Assembly (NCBI GenBank): GCA_020353115.1
Contig: CP070687.1
Coordinates: 2,192,441 to 2,200,278, forward strand
Source: Bacteroidales bacterium
GTDB lineage: Bacteria; Bacteroidota; Bacteroidia; Bacteroidales; VadinHA17
Length of the DNA stretch: 7,838 nucleotides
Reading direction: 5' to 3'
Shown here: piece after piece, positions 1-6,130 of the stretch
How the letters are laid out: the number at the start of each line of letters is the position of its first letter
How positions within the stretch are numbered: position 1 is the stretch's first letter
Translations under genes and position numbers: made by a program
The notes under the pieces: model-generated
Told to the model about the DNA's origin: nothing
Databases searched by the model: none
The model's input: the letters and a program-made list of their open reading frames with translations, nothing else

Positions 1-363
1 GTGTAATTGGACCTGCCAGGAAATTTTTACTGCTGCAGGATACAGATATCCGTAAGCCGGTTTCCAGGCTGTATGTAATATGCTATATGTTTAATTCTTA
101 ACTCCTTACCCGAAAATCTGGCAACCTTATATTGGAAGAATACAGGCCTGATATTTCAGGAATTCGGGATCAGAATGAGTGGGACTGTCAGAAGGAATTA
201 CATAAGGACTCTTCATCAAACAGGAATTCACGAAAAGCCAGTGTCAGATACCTTCTGTTATCGGAATTAGTTCCAAATAAACGTTTTATTTCGCAAAAGC
301 GTCTGAAAAGTTGGTATTACTAATTTGAGACAATCGAAATATTCAGGACATTCAAGACAATCC
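1..363. other. Gene-free left edge, no supportable feature
   Basis: This stretch lies beyond the 3' end of the minus-strand permease. A plus-strand frame is open from the window edge to a stop at about position 101, but its peptide is not recognisable, so it may or may not be the tail of an upstream gene. A TTG-initiated frame from 132 to 323 has no ribosome binding site and a composition unlike a folded protein. Small dyads are present: CCTGA/TCAGG at 147-160, GGAA/TTCC at 263-274, and directly after it AAATAAA/TTTATTT at 275-291. None has the GC-rich stem plus T-run of a clear terminator for the permease gene. Confidence 0.5.
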
Positions 364-2790
364 CTACTCATACCTCAGGGCTTCGGCAGGATTTGTTCTT
401 GAGACCTTGAAAGCCTGGTAACTAACCGACAGCCATGCTACCAGCAAAACAACAGCCAGGGAAAAAATAAACTCAATCGGGGAAAGTCCGATCCGGAAGT
501 GGAAATTCTGTAGCCAGCTGCGCATAACAAAATATACTATCGGCCAGGCTATTACGGTGGAAATTCCGACAAGTATGGCAACCTCCCTGGAAAGCAAAAC
601 AACAATGGTCGAAGCCGATGCTCCGTTTACTTTCCTGATGCCTATCTCCTTTGTCCGCTGCTCGGCAGTAAAAGAGGCGAGTCCGAACAGTCCGAGACTG
701 GCAATTACTATGGCCAGGACCGAAAAGACAAGAGACAAAATCCCGGTCCTTCTATCCTCCTGGTACTGATTTTTAAAATCCTCATACATGAAGAAATAGA
801 CCATCGGATCATTATCCGTAAATTCCTTCCACAAGGTTTCTATCCGGCCAACGGTTTGGTCCATCTTCTCCGGAGACAACCGGAAGGTTATATAGCCCCA
901 CATAGTATTCTCATCATTTATAATAAGTATTGCCGGATATACCCTGTCATGCAACGACTGGTAATGAAAGTCTTTAAAAATACCGATAACTTCCAACCGT
1001 TCGAAAGTGCCGTCACCAGCAATTGACGGACGAAGGAATGTCGTGGTCGAAAAATCTTCGATCCCAAACTGGTTCTTTGCACTCTGGTTGATCAGGCAGG
1101 CTGAGCTGTCCGAAGCAAAGTCTTCAGAAAAGAACCGGCCCTCGGTCACTTCCATTCCATAGGTATTTATAAAATCATCATCCACCCAGAAGGTTTGCAT
1201 CAGGTATGTCTGTTCCGCACTCTGTCCTTCCATCCCATATCCGTTATTATTGTTCGGATGGCCTGGTACGGCCGTGGAATGTGAACCATCGATTACACCG
1301 CTCAGTTTCTTCACCTCATCCATAAAGGTCTCCTGCTGATTCCCGAGGGCACCAACCCTTGAGAGGACAAGCAGGTTTTCCTGTTTGAATCCGAGATCTT
1401 TATTCAGCATAAATTGTATCTGCCTGTATACAACAATTGTCCCGAAAATGATAACAATCGAAACGGTCATCTGGAAAACAACAAGGATACTCCTCAGGAT
1501 TCCGCTTTTGGCACCCCGTTGTATGGTTCCGGACAGAACGGCGGCCGGACGGAAAGAAGCCAGGAAAAATGAGGGATAGGTTCCCGACAGGAAACCCATA
1601 ATGATACCGATAACCAGCAAACCGGGTATGGTATACCAGGTTATGTAATCGAGATCCAGCCGGATCTGGATCAGGTTATTGAATCTGGTCAGCAATACCT
1701 CGACTATTACGATCCCGATTGCCAGGGATATGAGGGTGAGAACGAGGGACTCGAAAAGGAACTGGGTGATGAGTGCCCGCTTTGTAGATCCCACCACTTT
1801 CCTGATGCCAACTTCCTTTGCGCGGCCTGCAGACCGGGCTGTAGCAAGGTTCATATAATTGATGCCCGCTATCACCAGGATAAGAATGGCGATCAGTGAA
1901 AATATATAGATGTACTTCTTATTACTTGGCGGTTTATGTGCATGATCGATGTTGTGATTCAGGTGGATATCAAGAAGGGGCTGCAGATAATATCCGTAAT
2001 GATTACCCGATTCGGTAAACTGTTCCACGTTAATTCCCATCATTTGTTCAACCTGCGGACCGACATATTTTAATACCATATCATCAATTTTCCCCTGCAG
2101 TGCTTCGGTATCTGTTCCCTCAGCCAGCAATACATACGTATCATAACTATTTGAAAGCCAGATTCCATCGTTGGCCCTCCGGTTGGTTATAAAAGACCCC
2201 AGCATATTAAACTCGAAATGGGCTAACTCGGGAACATCCTCCATGACGCCAACCACGGAGTATAATACGGTATCGGTACCAACTTTCAGCATTTTACCGA
2301 TGGGATCTTCGGTACCAAAAATTTTGCTTACGGCCGACCGTGTAAGGACCAGTGTGCGCGGAACAGTAAGAACTTTATCGGGATCGCCCTGGATAAGCGG
2401 AATGGTAAAAATTTCAAAAAATGTAGAATCGGCCAGCATGAATCCGTCCTCCACAAAACTCCTGTCCTCATATTTAATTACCGTCTCACCCCACGGATCC
2501 AGCCTCACCATATTCAAAACTTCCGGTAAATCAGTCACCATGGTCGGCCCCAATGGTGTACATGTCCATGCCCCCTCCAGTTCAGTAGCCCCGATCTTCC
2601 CCCTTAGGAACATCCTGTACATCTGATCTTTCTTCTCGTTGAACGTGTCGTAACTCAATTCATGGATTACAAAAAGCGCAATGAATATACTGCAGGCAAG
2701 CCCGATAGCAAGACCTGTCATGTTGATGAAAATATAGGACCGCTGCCGGATTATATGACGCAGTGCGAGTTTTATGAAATTGACAAACAT
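364..2790 (-). CDS. FtsX/MacB-type ABC transporter permease, two-module
   Basis: An inner-membrane permease of the MacB/FtsX (type VII ABC) superfamily, 808 residues, the full length usual for the Bacteroidota form. The N-terminal membrane segment is at about residues 20-44, followed by a MacB-like periplasmic domain (about 45-290). Four membrane segments follow at about 293-317, 343-367, 385-410 and 432-455. A second periplasmic domain (about 465-675) leads to a final three-helix block (about 683-708, 730-755, 770-795). The signature after the first helix of each FtsX module appears twice: GRAKEVGIRKVVGS (322-335) and EQRTKEIGIRKVNGAS (710-725). The protein ends in NPAEALRYE, the typical family C-terminus. 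The start matches the family pattern MF-NF-K-ALR. No ATPase or membrane-fusion gene is adjacent, so the substrate cannot be inferred; relatives act in export, lipoprotein handling or mechanotransmission. It appears monocistronic. Confidence 0.95.
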   Translation of the reverse strand: MFVNFIKLALRHIIRQRSYIFINMTGLAIGLACSIFIALFVIHELSYDTFNEKKDQMYRMFLRGKIGATELEGAWTCTPLGPTMVTDLPEVLNMVRLDPWGETVIKYEDRSFVEDGFMLADSTFFEIFTIPLIQGDPDKVLTVPRTLVLTRSAVSKIFGTEDPIGKMLKVGTDTVLYSVVGVMEDVPELAHFEFNMLGSFITNRRANDGIWLSNSYDTYVLLAEGTDTEALQGKIDDMVLKYVGPQVEQMMGINVEQFTESGNHYGYYLQPLLDIHLNHNIDHAHKPPSNKKYIYIFSLIAILILVIAGINYMNLATARSAGRAKEVGIRKVVGSTKRALITQFLFESLVLTLISLAIGIVIVEVLLTRFNNLIQIRLDLDYITWYTIPGLLVIGIIMGFLSGTYPSFFLASFRPAAVLSGTIQRGAKSGILRSILVVFQMTVSIVIIFGTIVVYRQIQFMLNKDLGFKQENLLVLSRVGALGNQQETFMDEVKKLSGVIDGSHSTAVPGHPNNNNGYGMEGQSAEQTYLMQTFWVDDDFINTYGMEVTEGRFFSEDFASDSSACLINQSAKNQFGIEDFSTTTFLRPSIAGDGTFERLEVIGIFKDFHYQSLHDRVYPAILIINDENTMWGYITFRLSPEKMDQTVGRIETLWKEFTDNDPMVYFFMYEDFKNQYQEDRRTGILSLVFSVLAIVIASLGLFGLASFTAEQRTKEIGIRKVNGASASTIVVLLSREVAILVGISTVIAWPIVYFVMRSWLQNFHFRIGLSPIEFIFSLAVVLLVAWLSVSYQAFKVSRTNPAEALRYE

Positions 2791-3074
2791 CCCGTAAATG
2801 ATTTAATGGTTTACACGGCATCTGGGCCGATAGAACTAATTTCCTGTCTAATGCAAGGTAATGAAATTCCCCATAAATAAAAACATTCATGAGTATTCAC
2901 GGATGTGAACTGCAATATTTCCTGAATCCTCCTTCTTTGAGAATAACAGATTAGGGAAATTTCGTATAAGTGAATCTCCCAAGAACAGGATTACAGACCT
3001 GAGTTTTTATTTTCACTGAATAAGCCGATAGGAAGAGGCTGGCGGCTATTCAGGAATCCGTCAGCCTAATATTG
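2791..3074. other. Intergenic region between permease and lipoprotein genes
   Basis: This gap should hold the permease promoter and the lipoprotein terminator. No good Bacteroidota promoter (TTG with TAnnTTTG) is visible on the minus strand upstream of 2790. The nearest match, TACCTTGC on the minus strand at 2853-2860, has the wrong internal spacing and no upstream TTG. A 5-bp dyad TTCAC-GGAT-GTGAA lies at 2896-2909. The only convincing structure is the hairpin at 3036-3067, annotated separately. Confidence 0.5.
3036..3067 (-). terminator. Probable terminator of the lipoprotein gene
   Basis: The arms AGGCTGGCGG (3036-3045) and CCGTCAGCCT (3058-3067) form a 10-bp stem with one wobble position and a 12-nt loop. 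The stem begins 8 nt after the TAG stop of the minus-strand lipoprotein gene. Downstream on the minus strand the sequence is only weakly T-rich (CTTCCTAT), so this is a terminator by position and stem strength rather than by a classical U-tract. Confidence 0.5.
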
Positions 3075-3509
3075 CTACAATATGTCCAACAATACGGAGA
3101 GCAGGTCACCACTCCCGGTAATTATCCCCAAGGTTATTGTAACAAAAACCAAACCTGCGATGATCCCATAATACGTGGAACGAGGATTGTCCAGCCGCTG
3201 TATCTCAATGCTACTTATATCTTTAACCGGGATTCTCTGGACAAAAAACTGAAACCTTTGCCTGTCATAATATTCAACCCTGCTTCTAATTATCAATGTG
3301 TCATTTTGAACATAAACCATACTTGTTCTTGTCATATTTTGATCAATAACGAATTCTCTTCCATTTTTCAGGGTATAGGAAATAACATTATCCTCCGGTT
3401 CTACGGTTTCTATATTTTCCCCGGTAAGGACTACCGGATAGTAGCACCCATAAAGCAACGGGAGACTGCAAAAGAAAAACAGAATGATCCTGATTCTTCC
3501 CGAATCCAT
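3075..3509 (-). CDS. Small predicted lipoprotein with C-terminal membrane segment
   Basis: A 144-residue protein of unknown function. Residues 1-21 form a signal peptide with a positively charged start (R5, R7), a hydrophobic core (IILFFFCSLPLL), and a lipobox-like LLYGC with Cys22 as the expected lipidation site. The tyrosine at the -2 position is slightly unusual. Residues 30-108 look like a small beta-rich domain (for example SYTLKNGREFVID and DTLIIRS) ending in IPVKDISSIEIQRLDN. A Gly-rich hydrophobic segment at about 112-131 may be a membrane helix. This layout, a beta domain with a short hydrophobic tail, recurs in uncharacterised Bacteroidota lipoproteins; no family was recognised. The start is supported by a purine-rich GAAAAAG just upstream and by a well-placed promoter. 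It is probably a single-gene transcript. Confidence 0.8.
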   Translation of the reverse strand: MDSGRIRIILFFFCSLPLLYGCYYPVVLTGENIETVEPEDNVISYTLKNGREFVIDQNMTRTSMVYVQNDTLIIRSRVEYYDRQRFQFFVQRIPVKDISSIEIQRLDNPRSTYYGIIAGLVFVTITLGIITGSGDLLSVLLDIL

Positions 3510-3540
3510 GACTTTTTCGTGGAATTCACTGCAGACATTG

Positions 3541-3571
3541 CAAAGTTATGCATATAAACGATTTAAGTCAA
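3541..3571 (-). promoter_or_regulatory. Bacteroidota-type promoter of the lipoprotein gene
   Basis: Read on the minus strand, TTG at 3571-3569 is followed after 20 nt by TAACTTTG at 3548-3541 and then C. This matches the primary sigma-factor consensus of Bacteroidota (TTG near -33, TAnnTTTGY near -7) at full -7 identity. The expected transcription start is near 3535, giving a leader of about 25 nt before the ATG at 3509. The consensus is established knowledge; its use here is inferred from sequence and position. Confidence 0.75.
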
Positions 3572-3654
3572 GCAATCAGGGTAAAAGGTATACTACGCTA
3601 GATATGTTGAGCCTTGGGAAAAGAGGTTGGTCCCTTCTGGACCGGCTGAGAAAA

Positions 3655-3795
3655 GCAGATGATTAGAAACATTGAGAATTTACATCTGGATCATGACACA
3701 TTGGAAAAAACATATCAGTGCAAGAATTAGGAGCATGATAACAAATCCTGCAACATTTGGCAGCCCGTTGCGGTCATTCAATATTTCTAATCTGC
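3655..3795. repeat. 141-bp segment bounded by imperfect inverted repeats
   Basis: The left arm GATTAGAAACATTGA (3661-3675) is the reverse complement of the right arm TCAATATTTCTAATC (3778-3792) except at one position. The match continues outward: GCA at 3655-3657 pairs with TGC at 3793-3795, once the extra GAT at 3658-3660 on the left arm is skipped. A nested dyad ATCATG/CATGAT lies at 3690-3695 and 3734-3739, and GCAAC/GTTGC at 3750-3754 and 3767-3771. No flanking target-site duplication is evident. It could be a large stem-loop RNA, a MITE-like remnant, or chance in AT-rich DNA. Confidence 0.5.
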
Positions 3796-3916
3796 TATAG
3801 ACTAAACTTTTAAATCTATAAAATCGGTTAAAAAGATCCAATGTGCCTGAATAATAGTATTATAAAAATGCCTTTGTAACTAACAAACATATTGTTTTCT
3901 GGAAACAAAGATAGAC

Positions 3917-3945
3917 ATATTTTTATTTAATCCAAATAAAAATAT
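3917..3945. repeat. AT-only 12-bp perfect dyad
   Basis: ATATTTTTATTT (3917-3928) and AAATAAAAATAT (3934-3945) are perfect reverse complements around the 5-nt spacer AATCC. As RNA this is an all-AU stem and a weak terminator. As DNA it is a plausible regulator-binding or cruciform site upstream of the structured region and the Tat-TIM-barrel gene. Low-complexity composition raises the chance of coincidence. Confidence 0.5.
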
Positions 3946-3976
3946 ATAAATTCAAAATAACCGGCCAAAGTAAATA

Positions 3977-4147
3977 CTCACGGGCATAGCCCGAGTTACC
4001 CGGTGAGTCGGTTCAGTTTGACCGTTAAAGGAAATATTCCCGGGGTGATTTCGAGTGTGAAATCAAGTGTCACCCCGAGAGTTAATAGGTACAGATGTGA
4101 AAAGATATCATCTACTGTTCCGTCAGACCAGCAAATCGGTCAGACGG
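3977..4147 (+). promoter_or_regulatory. Cluster of hairpins upstream of the Tat-TIM-barrel gene
   Basis: Four structures lie within about 170 nt. First, CGGGC-ATA-GCCCG (3981-3993) sits inside the arms CTCAC (3977-3981) and GTGAG (4003-4007); GGG at 3982-3984 can pair with CCC at either 3990-3992 or 3999-4001. Second, CGGT/ACCG (4009-4012, 4021-4024) has a bulged T and inner pairs. Third, CGGGG (4041-4045) with CCCCG (4073-4077) encloses TGATTTC (4046-4052) with GAAATCA (4059-4065); TGA can instead pair with TCA at 4070-4072. Fourth, CCGTCAGACC (4120-4129) and GGTCAGACGG (4138-4147) pair with one mismatch. None is followed by a T-run. It could be a structured 5' leader, but no known riboswitch class was recognised. 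Confidence 0.35.
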
Positions 4148-4204
4148 GACAGGGCAACTCAATCCGGATTGCCGATTCCTGTCGAAATTACAAATATCAG
4201 GATC

Positions 4205-4233
4205 TTGTTTTTCACGGAAATTCCGTAACTTCA
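4205..4233 (+). promoter_or_regulatory. Weak candidate promoter with embedded dyad
   Basis: TTG at 4205-4207 is followed after 18 nt by TAACTTCA at 4226-4233, two mismatches from the TAnnTTTG consensus. The dyad ACGGAA-A-TTCCGT (4214-4226) sits between the two boxes and touches the -7 box, the place expected for an operator. A start near 4241 would give a leader of about 35 nt. The -7 match is imperfect, so the alternative is a start further upstream that transcribes the hairpin cluster. Confidence 0.3.
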
Positions 4234-4275
4234 ACAAGCTTCTTCAAACCAATTGTTGTTTTAAATATTTCATAA

Positions 4276-5127
4276 ATGGAGTACACCCGTCGTAACTTTG
4301 TAAAACTGTCAGGACTGGGTCTGATGATCTCCCTGACAACCGTACCACGGTCCGAAGAATTTTATTCTGTCTTTGAAGATTCATCAGACATTATCCCTTT
4401 TGACCTGGGTATTGCATCTTATACCTTCAGGAAGTTCAGTCTTGATGATACCATTAAGATGACAAGGAGGGTGGGCATAACCAAGCTCACACTGAAGAGC
4501 ATGCATATGCCACTGGAATCCACGCCGGAAGAGATCAGGAGTATTGCTGCCCGCATTCGTGAAGCTGGAATCGATTTATATGGTGCCGGAGTAATTTACA
4601 TGCGAACGGCCGGAGAAACGGACCAGGCATTCAACTATGCAAAGGCTGCCGGTCTCCGGGTAATTATTGGAGTACCCTCTCATGAACTCCTGGATTACTG
4701 CAACCAAAAAGTAAGAGATTTCGACATCAAACTTGCCATTCATAACCACGGACCGGGCGATGAATTATATCCCAGTCCTGAAAGTGTTTATACCAGGGTA
4801 AAGGATCTGGATCCCAGAATCGGGCTTTGTGTAGACATAGGGCATACACAGCGTTTGGGTCTGGATCCGATCGAAGAAACCGCAAAGTATTTTGACCGCC
4901 TTCATGATGTACACATTAAGGATGAGGATGCATCGAACGCATCGGGTAATACGGTTGAAATAGGCCGGGGGGTGATCGACATCCCCGGGTACCTTAAAAT
5001 GCTGATCGAAAAGGGATACCGTGGAGTTACAAGTTTTGAATATGAAAAAGATGAGGACGATCCCCTGCCCGGATTAGCCGAATCTGTAGGATACGTCAGG
5101 GGGGTGTTGAAAACTTTCAGTCAATGA
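4276..5127 (+). CDS. Tat-exported sugar phosphate isomerase/epimerase-like TIM barrel
   Basis: A 283-residue protein of the xylose isomerase-like TIM-barrel (AP endonuclease 2) superfamily. The N-terminus TRRNFVK (4-10) is a twin-arginine motif, followed by a hydrophobic stretch (11-22), so export to the periplasm is predicted, possibly membrane-anchored because no clear cleavage site is seen. The barrel runs from about FDLGIASYTF (42-51) to FEYEKD (254-259). Probable metal and catalytic residues are His156/His158 in IHNHG, Asp187 and His190 in CVDIGH, His213 in DVHIKD, Glu228 in VEIGRG, and Glu255/Glu257. In tagatose/psicose epimerases the first metal ligand is a glutamate; here that strand carries HNH, as in a large uncharacterised Bacteroidota and Planctomycetota subfamily. 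Substrate is unknown; a keto-sugar or sugar-derivative isomerase, epimerase or lyase is plausible. No Shine-Dalgarno is visible, normal for the phylum. Confidence 0.88.
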   Translation: MEYTRRNFVKLSGLGLMISLTTVPRSEEFYSVFEDSSDIIPFDLGIASYTFRKFSLDDTIKMTRRVGITKLTLKSMHMPLESTPEEIRSIAARIREAGIDLYGAGVIYMRTAGETDQAFNYAKAAGLRVIIGVPSHELLDYCNQKVRDFDIKLAIHNHGPGDELYPSPESVYTRVKDLDPRIGLCVDIGHTQRLGLDPIEETAKYFDRLHDVHIKDEDASNASGNTVEIGRGVIDIPGYLKMLIEKGYRGVTSFEYEKDEDDPLPGLAESVGYVRGVLKTFSQ

Positions 5128-5141
5128 TCCGTCGCATTAAC

Positions 5142-5172
5142 CTCGCAGGCCACCTCAAACCCGGGCTGCGAG
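5142..5172. terminator. Possible bidirectional terminator between convergent genes
   Basis: CTCGCAG (5142-5148) and CTGCGAG (5166-5172) form a perfect 7-bp GC-rich stem with a 17-nt loop. The stem can extend past a G-G mismatch through CC/GG. It begins 14 nt after the TGA of the plus-strand TIM-barrel gene and lies beyond the end of the opposing minus-strand gene. No T-run follows on either strand, so the call rests on stem and position. Confidence 0.4.
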
Positions 5173-5211
5173 TATCTGGATGCCAAAAGCCTGCCCGGAA
5201 TTGACAGGGTA

Positions 5212-5245
5212 AGGTTTATAGTGAACCACCATGGATTCTAAACCT
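5212..5245 (-). terminator. Dyad overlapping the stop codon of the cruF-like gene
   Basis: AGGTTTA (5212-5218) and TAAACCT (5239-5245) are perfect 7-bp inverted repeats separated by 20 nt. Inside them, GAA-CC/GG-TTC can add a second short stem with one bulged T. One arm covers the TAG stop (5240-5238) of the minus-strand carotenoid gene. This could stabilise or terminate its transcript, but the stem is AT-rich and lacks a U-tract. Confidence 0.3.
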
Positions 5246-5900
5246 GCACAGTCAATACCGAATACAATCCGATTCCGCAAAAAAAGAGGAATTGTATGAG
5301 AAACAGATATCCGGCGGGTTTGTTTTCGATTTTGAGATCGAGTATCTGAAACAAAGCATGGAAAACCAGGGCTACCAGAAACCACATAAGGAAATTCCTG
5401 ATGCCGGGATACCGGGCTTCCCATGACCACATATCCGTAACCGGCGCTATATACTCAAGTATGAGATCATAAACGACCATGAGCACCGACCCAAGGATTA
5501 TTCTTATGTTTCTGTTTTTAAAATGGTAGTTGACAATCGATGCCGTACAGTAGATCAGGAGTAACCAGTTCAATCCGATTAGAATAGGCGTTTCCGATAT
5601 CTTTATTCCTAATGTTCTTCCGTATACATACTCCCCGAACAACACACCGGTTCGAACCCCTATTATTTCAATAACCAGGGCTGAAAATAAAACAATGACA
5701 AATGCAATAATCAGCTTTCCGGACCACTCTTTCTGAAATGCCAGGACTGCACCGCATGAGAGGATAAGTGAAAATGGAGTAAGGATAACGAATAACGATC
5801 TTAACGGTTCGACCATAAACAGTAATAAACCACCGGTGTAAAAGAGGACCAGAAAACCGATGAGCAGGTTGGTTTTTTGTCGCAAATTTTTCGGAGTCAT
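5238..5900 (-). CDS. cruF: Carotenoid biosynthesis membrane protein, CruF-like 1',2'-hydratase family
   Basis: A 220-residue polytopic protein with about seven membrane segments (roughly 11-30, 34-55, 62-81, 104-124, 134-150, 168-187, 197-216). It matches the carotenoid biosynthesis protein family that includes CruF, which adds water to the 1',2' double bond of the linear psi end of gamma-carotene or lycopene. Family-typical blocks are IEIIGVRTGVLFGEYVYG (77-94), the intramembrane NWLLLIY (111-117), and VYDLILEYIAPVTDMWSWE (143-161), which supply the conserved acidic and aromatic residues. It lies downstream of the desaturase and lycopene cyclase-domain genes on the same strand, separated from the desaturase by 230 bp. 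A minus-strand TATAATTTGC at 5966-5975 resembles a -7 box with one extra base, so this gene may have its own promoter. The ATG at 5900 precedes the first helix, as expected. Exact activity is inferred. Confidence 0.8.
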   Translation of the reverse strand: MTPKNLRQKTNLLIGFLVLFYTGGLLLFMVEPLRSLFVILTPFSLILSCGAVLAFQKEWSGKLIIAFVIVLFSALVIEIIGVRTGVLFGEYVYGRTLGIKISETPILIGLNWLLLIYCTASIVNYHFKNRNIRIILGSVLMVVYDLILEYIAPVTDMWSWEARYPGIRNFLMWFLVALVFHALFQILDLKIENKPAGYLFLIQFLFFCGIGLYSVLTVQV

Positions 5901-6130
5901 TTAATTCTGTTTTATTTAATTTATGGTTCCTCGAACTCACCAAGCAGGCACTTCGGCCCCCTGGCGCAAATTATACCATATTACATGGCATCTGACCTAA
6001 TTAATTCTTCACTGGAGGATCATTGTCAATTTGGCACACTCAGAATAGCTTATCCCTTACCCGGCAGAACGTTTAAAACTATCATCCAGGCGCAAACGCC
6101 TGGGGAAGTCGTTCTCCACAGGTTTAGCCA
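5901..6130. other. Gap within the carotenoid cluster
   Basis: This 230-bp gap separates the desaturase from the cruF-like gene, in contrast to the 4-bp overlap upstream. It contains a clean hairpin at 6086-6103 and a weak promoter-like TATAATTTGC (minus strand, 5966-5975). No coding sequence is supported; the plus-strand open frame 5877-6149 has no recognisable product. Confidence 0.5.
6086..6103 (-). terminator. Hairpin terminator or attenuator after the desaturase gene
   Basis: CCAGGCG (6086-6092) and CGCCTGG (6097-6103) form a perfect 7-bp GC-rich stem with a 4-nt loop. On the minus strand it starts 28 nt after the desaturase stop and is followed by ATGATAGTTTT, a short T-run. It is the most terminator-like structure in the window and reads in the direction of the carotenoid genes, so it may reduce read-through into the cruF-like gene. 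Confidence 0.6.

Larger units (their letters stand above)
3510..4275. other. 766-bp gene-free region rich in dyads
   Basis: No convincing coding sequence lies here. Contents from left to right: the lipoprotein promoter (3541-3571); a stretch with no recognised signal (about 3575-3650); an inverted-repeat-bounded element (3655-3795); an AT-rich zone (about 3780-3960) containing a 12-bp perfect dyad; a series of hairpins (3977-4147); and an AT-rich leader with a dyad directly before the ATG at 4276. The open frame 4003-4275 ends exactly at the TAA before that ATG, but its peptide resembles no protein. Confidence 0.6.

Noticed and set aside
3..101. Plus-strand frame open from the left edge
   Set aside because: Only about 32 residues with no recognisable motif; coding status cannot be judged without sequence to the left.
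132..323. TTG-initiated 63-codon frame
   Set aside because: No ribosome binding site or promoter, biased low-order composition, and no family resemblance.
364..2790. Possible efflux operon around the permease
   Set aside because: No ATPase, membrane-fusion or outer-membrane gene is adjacent; lone two-module permeases are common in Bacteroidota.
2811..2824. TTACACGGCATCTG, nearly repeated as TTACATGGCATCTG at 5981-5994, both upstream of minus-strand genes
   Set aside because: A 13 of 14 match is expected several times by chance in a window of this size, and the flanks do not match.
2835..2885. Possible sigma-54 site upstream of the permease (GGGG to TTGC on the minus strand)
   Set aside because: The GG to GC spacing is 14 rather than the required 10.
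4003..4275. GTG-initiated 90-codon frame ending at the TAA immediately before the TIM-barrel ATG and in the same frame
   Set aside because: The peptide is rich in Ser/Thr with no recognisable domain, lacks a ribosome binding signal, and lies on top of the hairpin cluster; the stop-start adjacency is likely incidental.
5645..5665. GGTTCGAACCCC, resembling a tRNA T-arm
   Set aside because: It lies inside the cruF-like coding sequence, and no acceptor stem or anticodon arm can be built around it.
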